Assembly (NCBI RefSeq): GCF_020805785.1
Contig: NZ_JAJGZV010000001.1
Coordinates: 744,001-808,000 of the forward strand
Length of the DNA: 64,000 nt
Reading direction: 5' to 3'
Origin: Flavobacterium chungbukense
Lineage (GTDB): Bacteria; Bacteroidota; Bacteroidia; Flavobacteriales; Flavobacteriaceae
A model generated the notes under the pieces. It did not search any database. It saw only the letters and a list, made by a program, of their open reading frames with translations, and was not told the DNA's origin. Each line of letters starts with the position of its first letter. Within the stretch, counting starts at the first letter, position 1. The position numbers and the translations under genes were made by a program. Shown piece after piece: positions 56,639 through 63,770 of this stretch.

Positions 56639-56812
56639 TTATTTCCTGCCGAACATTTTGGCGAAAATCCAAATAATAATCGCAACAATAAAGATTACGA
56701 TAAAAATTCCGAATCCCATTCCGGCTTTAAAAATGTCTCCTACTAGTTCACAGCTTGTAAATGAAAATAGTATTACGAATACCATTAACAATCTTAATAT
56801 TTTATTTTGCAT
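56639..56812 (-). CDS. Very small lipoprotein/membrane protein, 57 aa
   Basis: Read from the minus strand, ATG at 56810-56812 to TAA at 56639-56641. The protein has a hydrophobic start (LRLLMVFVILFSFTSCELVG) with a lipobox-like Cys21, then GDIFKAGMGFG and one membrane helix (IFIVIFIVAIIIWIFAKMF) ending GRK. Tiny flavobacterial proteins of this look are sometimes labelled phosphatidate cytidylyltransferase, which such a short sequence cannot be. A terminator follows at once, which supports it as a real transcription unit. Function unknown. Confidence 0.68.
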   Translation of the reverse strand: MQNKILRLLMVFVILFSFTSCELVGDIFKAGMGFGIFIVIFIVAIIIWIFAKMFGRK

Positions 56813-56938
56813 GATGTTGAGTTTTTAAATTCAATATTAAAATTACTTCAACAATCGTGGAAATGTGTTATAGAATTTTTTGGAAATGTTTTAGGATTTT
56901 GATTTGATGATTTTAAAGTAGTTATAAATTCTCCATAT

Positions 56939-57811
56939 TTATTCAACTTTTCTGAGACTAGCTAACTCTAATGCAAGTCTTTTTATTCCTACGTCAAACT
57001 TTACATCGGCTTTCCGTCTTAAGATAGCCGTACCTGATTCTTCAATATTTAATATTTCACCAATTCCAAATCTAGGTTGGTATATCTTATCACCTATTTT
57101 GAGACGATTAATATCTGTTCTAGTTAATCGATCTCCTACACCATCTGGAAGTTTTTCAATTTCCTTTATTTCTCCTCCTCCATAATAATGTTGTGGACTA
57201 GCTACTAATTCACCGCTTTTGATATTGCCATTTCTATTTTCTAAATTTGAGATTTTCTTTTCTAAAACTAAAAGTGTATTTAATATCAATTCAGTATCTA
57301 TTGATAAAGATTTATTATTTTCTTTAAGTTTTGCCGGGCTCAAACTTAATAATGAAACTAATGAATTTATTTCATTACCTTGGCTTTTATATGTATTTTG
57401 AATTAATTCAGCCAAATTTTCAACTTCACTTTCTACATTGTCAATTCTTAGATTTTCATCATATTCAAAATCCCTGAATCCTTGAATATCAAAAATTCGT
57501 TTAGTGGACTTGTCTTTGATCAACGTAACGGGTTTATTAAAAGCTTGACGAATACCTAGCTCATATAGAACATTAGGATTTTGTGAGCTCAAATCGCAAA
57601 TTGCCATATCAGATTCGATTATTCTTTTGATTATGTCAATTGCAATGTAGTTTGTATTAATTATGTCATCAGCTCTCACAGGCTTAAAGCCTGCAATTTC
57701 ACATGCTGGAACTATTAAGTGTTGATAAACTCTTTTGAAGTGTCCATCAGAATATTTATCATTATTACTTATTGGCATTATTATGAAACATTCCTTAATT
57801 TTTTCTGTCAT
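56939..57811 (-). CDS. Protein with N-terminal deoxyribosyltransferase/TIR-like domain and C-terminal Tudor/CarD-like domain
   Basis: 290 residues, soluble. Residues 8-125 show CFIIMPISNNDKYSDGHFKR, LIVPACEIAGFKPVRADDI, SDMAICDLSSQNPNVLYELG and IRQAFNKPVTLI. This Rossmann-like pattern is shared with nucleoside 2-deoxyribosyltransferase-like and TIR-like signalling domains; the PNVLYELG Glu is the likely catalytic position. A coiled region lies around 165-195. The last 60 residues (LKIGDKIYQPRFGIGEILNIE ... RLALELASLRKVE) resemble the small beta domain at the end of UvrD or in CarD that contacts nucleic acid or RNA polymerase. It is the third gene of a minus-strand cassette with a TIR-like gene and a membrane protein gene. 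A defence or stress role is inferred. Confidence 0.62.
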   Translation of the reverse strand: MTEKIKECFIIMPISNNDKYSDGHFKRVYQHLIVPACEIAGFKPVRADDIINTNYIAIDIIKRIIESDMAICDLSSQNPNVLYELGIRQAFNKPVTLIKDKSTKRIFDIQGFRDFEYDENLRIDNVESEVENLAELIQNTYKSQGNEINSLVSLLSLSPAKLKENNKSLSIDTELILNTLLVLEKKISNLENRNGNIKSGELVASPQHYYGGGEIKEIEKLPDGVGDRLTRTDINRLKIGDKIYQPRFGIGEILNIEESGTAILRRKADVKFDVGIKRLALELASLRKVE

Positions 57812-57896
57812 CTTTTTAAAAATAATGTTAAATACTATTTACGATAAAATGTTTATTCTTTTAGTCTTTGATTAAATCTATATTCTAAAATTTTAG

Positions 57897-58202
57897 TTAT
57901 AAATCAACAATAATTTTTTTGATAGTTTTTAGGGAAATTGTTTCTATTTTTTTTCTTAGCTTAATTGCTTGCTTAATTTCTAATTCTACCCATTTAGAAT
58001 TGTATACGTTTTTACTTTCAATAATAATTAAGGTATCACATTTATTCAATTCTTCAAATACTCGTCTTTGTTTATCTAATGAATCATTATCTAACAAGTC
58101 TATATATACATCACCTTTAGATTTTAGGAAATTTGAATAATTAGCAAGAAGAGATGCTGTTATCTCTTTGTCAATTGTTGTATAACTTACAAAATATTTC
58201 AT
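57897..58202 (-). CDS. Short TIR-like domain protein
   Basis: 101 residues from the ATG at 58200-58202 (MKYFVSYTTIDKE); a longer start at 58244 would overlap the upstream gene and was rejected. The layout fits a minimal TIR fold: first strand YFVSYTTIDKE, a middle part (DVYIDLLDNDS), CDTLIIIESKNVYNSKWVELE with the W..E pattern near the usual catalytic Glu, then a helix of KQAIKLRKKIE. TIR domains of bacteria cleave NAD or make cyclic ADP-ribose signals in antiphage systems. At 101 residues it is shorter than most, so a degenerate or binding-only role is possible. The membrane-protein gene ends 7 bp upstream. Confidence 0.62.
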   Translation of the reverse strand: MKYFVSYTTIDKEITASLLANYSNFLKSKGDVYIDLLDNDSLDKQRRVFEELNKCDTLIIIESKNVYNSKWVELEIKQAIKLRKKIETISLKTIKKIIVDL

Positions 58203-58209
58203 TACTCTA

Positions 58210-58683
58210 TTATATAAAATCTTTCCAAAACAGTATCGATCCAATTATTGTAATAGTAAACATAAATAAATATAGAAGCATGGAATTATTAAATAAAGAT
58301 CTCCAAATTCTACCTTTACTTGTTCTATTAGTTTCAATTATAATTTCTTTATTGTTACTTTCGTCTTTCTCGTTAATAACGGTATTTCTTTTTTTTATTT
58401 GATTAAAAAGAATATTCATTTTTTCGCGTAATTTATCTTGATAAAAATAGGTATAACTGTCTAAAAGCCAAAACAAAATAGTTAGTGTGAAAATGCTGAT
58501 AAATAATGATTTATCAAGACTGTCTTGAGATAATTTAATAAGTGTTGGAATTGCGATTGCTATCAATGTGAAATACAATTTTTTTAATTCTGTACTAGTA
58601 GAAGCAAAGAAATTTGTTGCAGTATGAAGCTGATCGATTACTTTCCAATCAATTTCATCTTCGAGACTTTTTTCGTATATCAT
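58210..58683 (-). CDS. Small multi-helix membrane protein of the TIR-like cassette
   Basis: 157 residues with about three membrane helices: LYFTLIAIAIPTLIKL (about 41-56), LFISIFTLTILFWLLDSY (about 61-78) and MLLYLFMFTITIIGSILFW (about 136-154). A polar N-terminal helix precedes (WKVIDQLHTATNFFAST) and a charged 50-residue loop separates helices 2 and 3. No named domain recognised; it resembles SLATT/S-4TM-like effector candidates only in layout. First gene of the cassette; the next ATG is 7 bp beyond its stop, so the two are surely co-transcribed. Confidence 0.62.
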   Translation of the reverse strand: MIYEKSLEDEIDWKVIDQLHTATNFFASTSTELKKLYFTLIAIAIPTLIKLSQDSLDKSLFISIFTLTILFWLLDSYTYFYQDKLREKMNILFNQIKKRNTVINEKDESNNKEIIIETNRTSKGRIWRSLFNNSMLLYLFMFTITIIGSILFWKDFI

Positions 58684-58856
58684 AATTTTTCTTATAAATT
58701 TGTTTTTGCACGCTAAAATATAGTTTTAATATTATTTAAATAGAAAAAGTAGGATTTTATTTTGTAAAATTCTTGATAAAAAAATGATTAGTTTAAACTC
58801 AAATGTGAATGAAATAATTCCGCTTTCAACACCCCAACAAATAAAATCAGATTCCG

Positions 58857-58864
58857 TATATTTG
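58857..58864 (+). promoter_or_regulatory. Candidate -7 element of pyrR
   Basis: TATATTTG, an exact TAnnTTTG box, starts 32 bp before the ATG at 58889. It lies inside the longer reading frame that begins at 58784, which argues against that earlier start. No TTG at -33 spacing. Confidence 0.6.
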
Positions 58865-58888
58865 CGCAACCAAACATTACAATCACTT

Positions 58889-59428
58889 ATGAGTCAAAAA
58901 GTATTACTTAATTCTAAAGAAGTTACTATCATACTCCATCGTTTGGCTTGTCAGTTAATCGAAAAACATCTTGATTTCTCTAATACTATTTTAGTCGGAA
59001 TTCAGCCAAGAGGTGTTTATTTAGCGGAACGTTTAAAACAATTATTAGAAAGCGAATACAAAGTTCCTGAAATTTCTTTAGGATATCTGGATATCACTTT
59101 TTTTAGAGATGATTTCCGTCGTACTGATAAACCGCTTGAAGCCAATAAAACTCAAATCAATTTTATAGTCGAAGACAAAAAAGTCATTTTTATCGATGAC
59201 GTTTTGTTTACAGGAAGAAGCATTCGTTCTGCCTTAACTGCCATTCAATCTTTTGGAAGACCTTCAGAAATTGAATTATTGGTTTTGATTGACAGACGTT
59301 TCAGCCGTCATTTGCCAATTCAACCCGATTATAGAGGCCGTCAGGTAGATGCTATTAATGGCGAAAAAGTTATAGTGAGCTGGAAAGAAAATGATGGTGA
59401 AGATGTGGTTCACTTAGTGACAAATTAA
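58889..59428 (+). CDS. pyrR: PyrR bifunctional regulator / uracil phosphoribosyltransferase
   Basis: 179 residues from the ATG at 58889, normal for PyrR; the open frame begins 105 bp earlier but that part contains a promoter box. A phosphoribosyltransferase fold: VGIQPRGVYLAERL, LDITFFRDDFRRTD, PRPP loop VIFIDDVLFTGRSIRSAL and VLIDRRFSRHLPIQPDY. In Firmicutes it binds pyr mRNA loops in a UMP-dependent way to cause attenuation; it also makes UMP from uracil and PRPP. pyrB follows, so it probably belongs to a pyrimidine operon. Whether it regulates RNA here is unknown. Confidence 0.93.
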   Translation: MSQKVLLNSKEVTIILHRLACQLIEKHLDFSNTILVGIQPRGVYLAERLKQLLESEYKVPEISLGYLDITFFRDDFRRTDKPLEANKTQINFIVEDKKVIFIDDVLFTGRSIRSALTAIQSFGRPSEIELLVLIDRRFSRHLPIQPDYRGRQVDAINGEKVIVSWKENDGEDVVHLVTN

Positions 59429-59432
59429 ATTT

Positions 59433-59611
59433 GGTTAATCGTTTAATCGGTTAATTGTTTAATCGATTCATTTCGATTACTCAATTAAAAAAGTTGGAGC
59501 GTGAAATTGTTTATAGATTTAAAGTCCAAAAGAGGACGATTAAACGATTAAACAAATAAACGATTAAACAACAAAAAGCGATTAAACAATAAAAAACAAT
59601 TAAACAATAAA
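59433..59611. repeat. TTAATCG-family inverted repeat array in the pyrR-pyrB gap
   Basis: GGTTAATCGTTTAATCGG and related units (59433-59466) face the complementary CGATTAAACGATTAAAC units (59537-59611). The right side ends one base before the pyrB ATG at 59613. A small GTCC-AAAAGA-GGAC hairpin lies at 59524-59537. The element at 19181-19302 is of the same family. Confidence 0.85.
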
Positions 59612-59612
59612 G

Positions 59613-60539
59613 ATGAAAGAATTAAGCGTAAATCATTTGTTAGGAATAAAATATATCAACGAGAATGATATTAACCTGATTTTTGAAACGGCAGATCATT
59701 TTAAAGAAGTCATTAACCGACCGATTAAAAAAGTTCCTTCATTACGAGATATTACCATTGCCAATATTTTCTTTGAAAACAGTACCAGAACCAAACTCTC
59801 TTTCGAATTAGCGCAGAAACGTTTATCTGCAGATGTCATCAGTTTTTCTGCAGCTCAGTCTTCGGTTAAAAAAGGAGAAACTTTGATTGATACTGTAAAC
59901 AATATCCTTTCGATGAAAGTAGATATGGTTGTAATGCGCCACTCCAATCCCGGAGCGGCTTATTTTTTATCTAAAAATGTCAAAGCCAGTATCGTAAACG
60001 CCGGAGACGGAGCACACGAACACCCAACTCAGGCTTTGTTAGACAGTTATTCTATAAGAGAAAAACTGGGAGATGTTGCCGGAAAAAAAGTAGTTATTGT
60101 AGGCGATATTCTGCATTCGCGTGTAGCGCTTTCAAACATATATGCTTTGCAGATGCAAGGCGCAGAAGTAAAAGTTTGCGGACCAAAAACATTGATTCCG
60201 AGATATATCGAATCGCTTGGTGTAACGGTTGAACCGAATTTGCGAAAAGCATTAGAATGGAGCGATGTTGCCAATATGCTTAGAGTTCAAAACGAGCGTA
60301 TGGATGTGAATTTCTTTCCATCTACACGTGAGTATGCACAACAATACGGAGTAGACAAACCGCTTTTGGATTCACTTGGAAAAGAAATCGTAATCATGCA
60401 CCCAGGACCAATTAATAGAGGAGTAGAGATTACTTCTGAAGTGGCAGATTCTGATCATTCTGTAATCTTAAATCAGGTGGAAAATGGTGTTGCAATTAGA
60501 ATGGCGGTTATTTATTTGCTGGCTTCTAAAATACAGTAG
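59613..60539 (+). CDS. pyrB: Aspartate carbamoyltransferase catalytic subunit
   Basis: 308 residues, normal length. It joins carbamoyl phosphate and aspartate, the second step of de novo pyrimidine synthesis. Signatures: FENSTRTKLSFELA (carbamoyl phosphate binding), DGAHEHPTQALLDSYSI, KVCGPKTLIPRY and HPGPINRGVEIT. No pyrI regulatory subunit gene is adjacent, so it may be of the unregulated trimer type, controlled through PyrR. It follows pyrR across the repeat array. Confidence 0.96.
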   Translation: MKELSVNHLLGIKYINENDINLIFETADHFKEVINRPIKKVPSLRDITIANIFFENSTRTKLSFELAQKRLSADVISFSAAQSSVKKGETLIDTVNNILSMKVDMVVMRHSNPGAAYFLSKNVKASIVNAGDGAHEHPTQALLDSYSIREKLGDVAGKKVVIVGDILHSRVALSNIYALQMQGAEVKVCGPKTLIPRYIESLGVTVEPNLRKALEWSDVANMLRVQNERMDVNFFPSTREYAQQYGVDKPLLDSLGKEIVIMHPGPINRGVEITSEVADSDHSVILNQVENGVAIRMAVIYLLASKIQ

Positions 60540-60592
60540 ATTTTAGTATTCAGTCGCAGTGACAGTTTTCAGTGCAAATAACTTTTACGTTT

Positions 60593-60673
60593 GTCAGGCT
60601 GAGCGAAGTCGAAGCCCACGCTTGCAAATTACATTTCGATTTTAAAAAGCACTTCGACTTCGCTCAGTGTGAC
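60593..60673. repeat. Dispersed inverted repeat, GAGCGAAGTCGAAG family
   Basis: Arms 60593-60614 and 60652-60673 are complementary at 20 of 22 positions. The left arm is identical to that at 22840-22861. Flanking AGTTTTCAGT and ACTGAAAACTGAAAAC stretches form a second, outer inverted pair. Confidence 0.88.
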
Positions 60674-60782
60674 ACTCGTTAAAAAACTGAAAACTGAAAA
60701 CAGAGACTGAAAACTCTAAAAAAAAACTTCGTACCTTAGCTCTTAGAAAATCAATTTTTATATAAGCCCCACCAATTAAAAA

Positions 60783-61115
60783 ATGAAAGTAGATCAAAAA
60801 GGACATACCGTTACTATTAAAGATACACAAGGAGATGTAAATGCTTTCTTGGAAAAAGTAACGCAACAGTTTAAAACCTTTGAAAAACAAAATATTATCA
60901 TCGATTTGTCAGCGGATAAAGCGATTACAGAAAAAGATTTGAAAGCTTTTTTACCGCTTTCTAAGCAGCATAAAAAAGCAAAAAAATCGTTTGTAATTGT
61001 CGCTACAGATCTTGATTTTAATGCCATTTCGGATAAATTGGCAGTTGTACCTTCTCTTTTAGAAGCGCACGATATTATCGAAATGGAAGAAATCGAAAGA
61101 GACTTAGGATTTTAG
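60783..61115 (+). CDS. STAS-like small protein, 110 aa
   Basis: A soluble 110-residue protein: TVTIKDTQGDVNAFLEKVTQ, NIIIDLSADKAITEKDLKAF, KKSFVIVATDLDFNAI and ending MEEIERDLGF. The alternating strands and helices with NIIIDLSAD fit a STAS (anti-sigma-factor antagonist-like) fold. In flavobacterial annotation this gene is often labelled ribonuclease Z by carry-over from its neighbour; it has no metallo-beta-lactamase motif. It sits upstream of rnz across a repeat leader and may share a transcript. Function unknown. Confidence 0.72.
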   Translation: MKVDQKGHTVTIKDTQGDVNAFLEKVTQQFKTFEKQNIIIDLSADKAITEKDLKAFLPLSKQHKKAKKSFVIVATDLDFNAISDKLAVVPSLLEAHDIIEMEEIERDLGF

Positions 61116-61116
61116 A

Positions 61117-61220
61117 TTTCAGATTTTAGACTTTAGATTTTAGATTATACCTGAATCTAAAATGGTTTCTCAATTCTAAAATATTTTCCTCAATCTAAAA
61201 TCTAAAATCAACAATCTAAA
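61117..61220 (+). repeat. TCTAAAAT-family repeat array forming the rnz leader
   Basis: TTTTAGATTTCAGATTTTAG at 61110-61130 and related units face AATCTAAAATCTAAAATCAA (61192-61211), then CAATCTAAA runs into the rnz ATG. The motif AATCTAAAATCAACAATC also precedes 20190 and 62324. Confidence 0.85.
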
Positions 61221-62126
61221 ATGAAGCTTACTATACTTGGCTGTTATGCAGCAACTCCCAGAACACTTACTAATCCGACTTCGCAGGTTTTAGATATTAA
61301 AAACAGATTGTTTTTAATTGACTGTGGTGAAGGAACTCAGGTGCAGCTCCGAAAGAATAAAATTAAATTCTCAAAAATTAATCACATCTTTATTTCCCAT
61401 CTTCATGGAGATCATTTGTTTGGGTTAATTGGGACTATCTCTACATTTTCTCTTTTAGGAAGAACAACCGATTTACATATTTATGGTCCAAAAGGAATTA
61501 AAGAATTAATTTTGCTTCAATTGAAATTGACGGAATCTTGGACGACTTATTCTTTATTTTTTCACGAATTAGAATCAAAAGAAAGTGAAGTTATTTTTGA
61601 AGATAAAAAAGTAATTGTAAAAACAATTCCATTAAAACATAGGGTTTATACCAATGGTTATCATTTTCAGGAAAAACCAGATGAAAGAAAGCTGAATGTA
61701 GAAGCAGTTCAGCAGTATGATGTTCATGTTGCTTATTATCAGAAAATAAAAAATGGAGGCGATATTACGTTGGATGATGGATCTGTAGTTGAAAACGAAA
61801 AATTGACTTTTGATCCGCCGCCCACAAAAAGTTATGCTTTTTGCTCGGATACCGTTTATAATGAAGAGATAATTCCAATCATTGAAAATACGGATATTTT
61901 ATACCACGAATCTACCTTTTTAGAATCGGAAGCAAGATTAGCAGAAAAAACTTTGCATTCTACAGCAAAAGAAGCTGCCAGAATCGCTTTAAAGGCAAAT
62001 GTAAAACAATTGATACTTGGGCATTACTCTACACGATATGATGGTTTAGAACGTTTTAAAGCAGAAGCAGAAGAGGTTTTTCCGAATGTTCTCTTGGGAG
62101 ATGATGGAGTTTCTTTTGAATTTTAA
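61221..62126 (+). CDS. rnz: Ribonuclease Z (tRNA 3'-processing endonuclease)
   Basis: 301 residues of the metallo-beta-lactamase fold. Zinc motif SHLHGDHLFGL near 64-74; TSQVLDIKNRLFLIDCGEGT before it; further ligands in CSDTVY and the final LGHYSTRY. The enzyme cuts tRNA precursors after the discriminator base to make the 3' end. This is the short (300-aa) form, which works as a dimer. Its ATG abuts the repeat leader. Confidence 0.95.
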   Translation: MKLTILGCYAATPRTLTNPTSQVLDIKNRLFLIDCGEGTQVQLRKNKIKFSKINHIFISHLHGDHLFGLIGTISTFSLLGRTTDLHIYGPKGIKELILLQLKLTESWTTYSLFFHELESKESEVIFEDKKVIVKTIPLKHRVYTNGYHFQEKPDERKLNVEAVQQYDVHVAYYQKIKNGGDITLDDGSVVENEKLTFDPPPTKSYAFCSDTVYNEEIIPIIENTDILYHESTFLESEARLAEKTLHSTAKEAARIALKANVKQLILGHYSTRYDGLERFKAEAEEVFPNVLLGDDGVSFEF

Positions 62127-62323
62127 TCTAAGGTTCTGAAGTGCTAAGATTCTAAGTTTTGGAACTTTAATATACTGATGTCACCTTGAGCGAAGTCGAA
62201 GGGCTATTGTAGAGAGGCGTCTTGAATATAAGGGGCTTCTCCCGAAGTCTCGGAACGCTCAGCCTGACAAACTTGAAACTTGAAACAAAAAAATCTAAAA
62301 TCAACAATCTAAAATAATAAGTC
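62127..62323. repeat. Composite of three repeat families upstream of pdxH
   Basis: AAGGTTCTGAAGTGCTAAGA (62129-62148), then an inverted repeat with left end GTCACCTTGAGCGAAGTCG (62180) and right end GCTCAGCCTGAC (62268), then AATCTAAAATCAACAATC (62290-62307), ending 8-16 bp before the pdxH ATG. The inverted repeat is the most diverged of its family in this window. Confidence 0.8.
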
Positions 62324-62968
62324 ATGAGCGATTTAAGTAATTATAGAAAATCATACGAGAAGAGCGAATTATTAGAAACTAATATTCCAGAAGATCCTAT
62401 TAATCTTTTTAATAAATGGTTTCACGAAGTAGAAGATTTCGGTGGAAGCGGTGAGGTAAATGCTATGACTGTTTCTACAATTGGTTTAGATGGTTTTCCG
62501 AAGTCTCGTGTGGTGTTACTAAAGAAATTTTCTGAAGAAGGATTTATATTTTACACTAATTATCATTCTGAAAAAGGAAAGGCAATTGAAAACAATCCAA
62601 ATGTTTGTTTGTCTTTTTTCTGGCAGGAAATGGAACGTCAGGTAATTATTAAAGGAATCGCGCAAAAAACTTCCGAAATTATTTCAGACAATTATTTTGA
62701 TTCACGTCCCGACGGAAGCAAGCTCGGCGCTATTGTTTCTAATCAAAGTGAAGTAATTCCGTCAAGGGATTTTTTAGAAGAAAATTTAAAGAAAATTGAA
62801 GCGGAGTTTGAAGGAAAACCAATCCCAAGACCTGAAAATTGGGGAGGATATATTGTCACACCGTTACAAGTAGAATTTTGGCAGGGAAGAGCTAACAGAC
62901 TGCACGACAGGATTCGTTATACCAGCCAATCAGACTTTACATGGAAGATTGATAGGCTTTCTTCTTGA
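62324..62968 (+). CDS. pdxH: Pyridoxamine 5'-phosphate oxidase
   Basis: 214 residues. It oxidises pyridoxine or pyridoxamine 5'-phosphate to pyridoxal 5'-phosphate with FMN and oxygen. Features: N-terminal LSNYRKSYEKSELLE, SRVVLLKKFSEEGFIFYTNY, SEKGKAI, FFWQEMERQV, SRPDGSKLGAIVSNQSEVI, and the C-terminal GRANRLHDRIRY with the conserved Arg and His. Normal length. It is probably alone in its unit. Confidence 0.96.
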   Translation: MSDLSNYRKSYEKSELLETNIPEDPINLFNKWFHEVEDFGGSGEVNAMTVSTIGLDGFPKSRVVLLKKFSEEGFIFYTNYHSEKGKAIENNPNVCLSFFWQEMERQVIIKGIAQKTSEIISDNYFDSRPDGSKLGAIVSNQSEVIPSRDFLEENLKKIEAEFEGKPIPRPENWGGYIVTPLQVEFWQGRANRLHDRIRYTSQSDFTWKIDRLSS

Positions 62969-63141
62969 TTTGTAGGAAAATTATATTTCATTAAAAAAAA
63001 GAGATGTATTTCATCGATTAATTTTGTAGTTTAGCGATAGATTGAATATGTTTGGTAAAGAAAAACAAAGGATATTTATTCAAACATAAATTTAAAGGAT
63101 TTGCCCCACATTTACTTTAAACTGCTAAAATGCTGTTGATT

Positions 63142-63645
63142 ATGAAAAAGATTAAGCGCATCATGTTGTTCATTGCGATTCTAATCGCAATGAACTCATG
63201 TTCTGCAGATACCGCCGAAGGAAGCGTGGATAATAATCCAATCGAAGCGCTCGTTACTAATTATTCTTACAACGACTCAGAACTTTCAATAATAAAGCTG
63301 ATAAACGAATACCGTGTTAGTGTTGGTTTAAATACTTTAGAAAGAGTGAATCATATATCTTCTAAATGTGAAGAGCATAATGTTTATATGATTGAAAATA
63401 ATGTTGTAGACCACAATGATTTTGTCAAAAGATCTGAAAATATTACTAGTGTTTTAGGAGCCAAAAAAGTTGGTGAAAACGTTGCCTACAACTATAAAAC
63501 TCCCGAAGCGGCTTTGAGAGCTTGGTTGGAGAGTCCAGGCCACAAAGCAAATATCGAAGGTGATTATACACATTTCGGTATAGCTGTAACAACAGATGCA
63601 GCTACTGGTAAAAAATATTACACTAACATTTTTGCTAAGCTGTAA
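63142..63645 (+). CDS. CAP-domain (SCP-like) lipoprotein
   Basis: 167 residues from the ATG at 63142; an ATG at 63130 would add only MLLI. The signal KKIKRIMLFIAILIAMNSCSA has a lipobox Cys at about 20. The CAP domain follows: IIKLINEYRVSVGLNTL, CEEHNVYMIENNVVDHNDF, GENVAYNYKTPEAALRAWL, SPGHKANI and FGIAVTT, with the two conserved His of the CAP cavity visible in DHNDF and SPGHK. Bacterial CAP proteins act outside the cell; their activity is not settled. A TAATTTTG box lies at 63019-63026, well upstream. Confidence 0.88.
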   Translation: MKKIKRIMLFIAILIAMNSCSADTAEGSVDNNPIEALVTNYSYNDSELSIIKLINEYRVSVGLNTLERVNHISSKCEEHNVYMIENNVVDHNDFVKRSENITSVLGAKKVGENVAYNYKTPEAALRAWLESPGHKANIEGDYTHFGIAVTTDAATGKKYYTNIFAKL

Positions 63646-63675
63646 CAAAAAATTGAACTGGTTGGTTTTTTAGAG

Positions 63676-63710
63676 ATCGTTGTAATTTGTAGAGTTACAA
63701 CGATTTTTTT
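63676..63710 (+). terminator. Rho-independent terminator after the CAP gene
   Basis: ATCGTTGTAA / TTACAACGAT stem with a 9-nt loop and seven T. Confidence 0.88.
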
Positions 63711-63716
63711 GTATAA

Positions 63717-63746
63717 AAAAAGCTGTCTTTACGGACAGCTTTTTCA
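63717..63746 (-). terminator. Terminator of the OmpA-family gene (also usable from the plus side)
   Basis: AGCTGTC / GACAGCT stem inside A and T runs (AAAAAGCTGTC ... GACAGCTTTTT); on the minus strand it follows the OmpA gene and ends in a T run. Confidence 0.85.
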
Positions 63747-63770
63747 GATGGTTATGTTAGTAATTAAAAA

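Noticed and set aside
56634..56828. Plus-strand 64-aa frame
   Set aside because: It is the antisense of the 57-aa lipoprotein gene, whose signal peptide, membrane helix and terminator make the minus strand the coding one.
58784..58888. Longer PyrR start
   Set aside because: It adds 35 residues not typical of PyrR, and an exact TATATTTG promoter box lies inside it just before the ATG at 58889.
60783..61115. Ribonuclease Z
   Set aside because: A carried-over label from the neighbour; the protein is 110 aa with a STAS-like pattern and no HxHxDH zinc motif.
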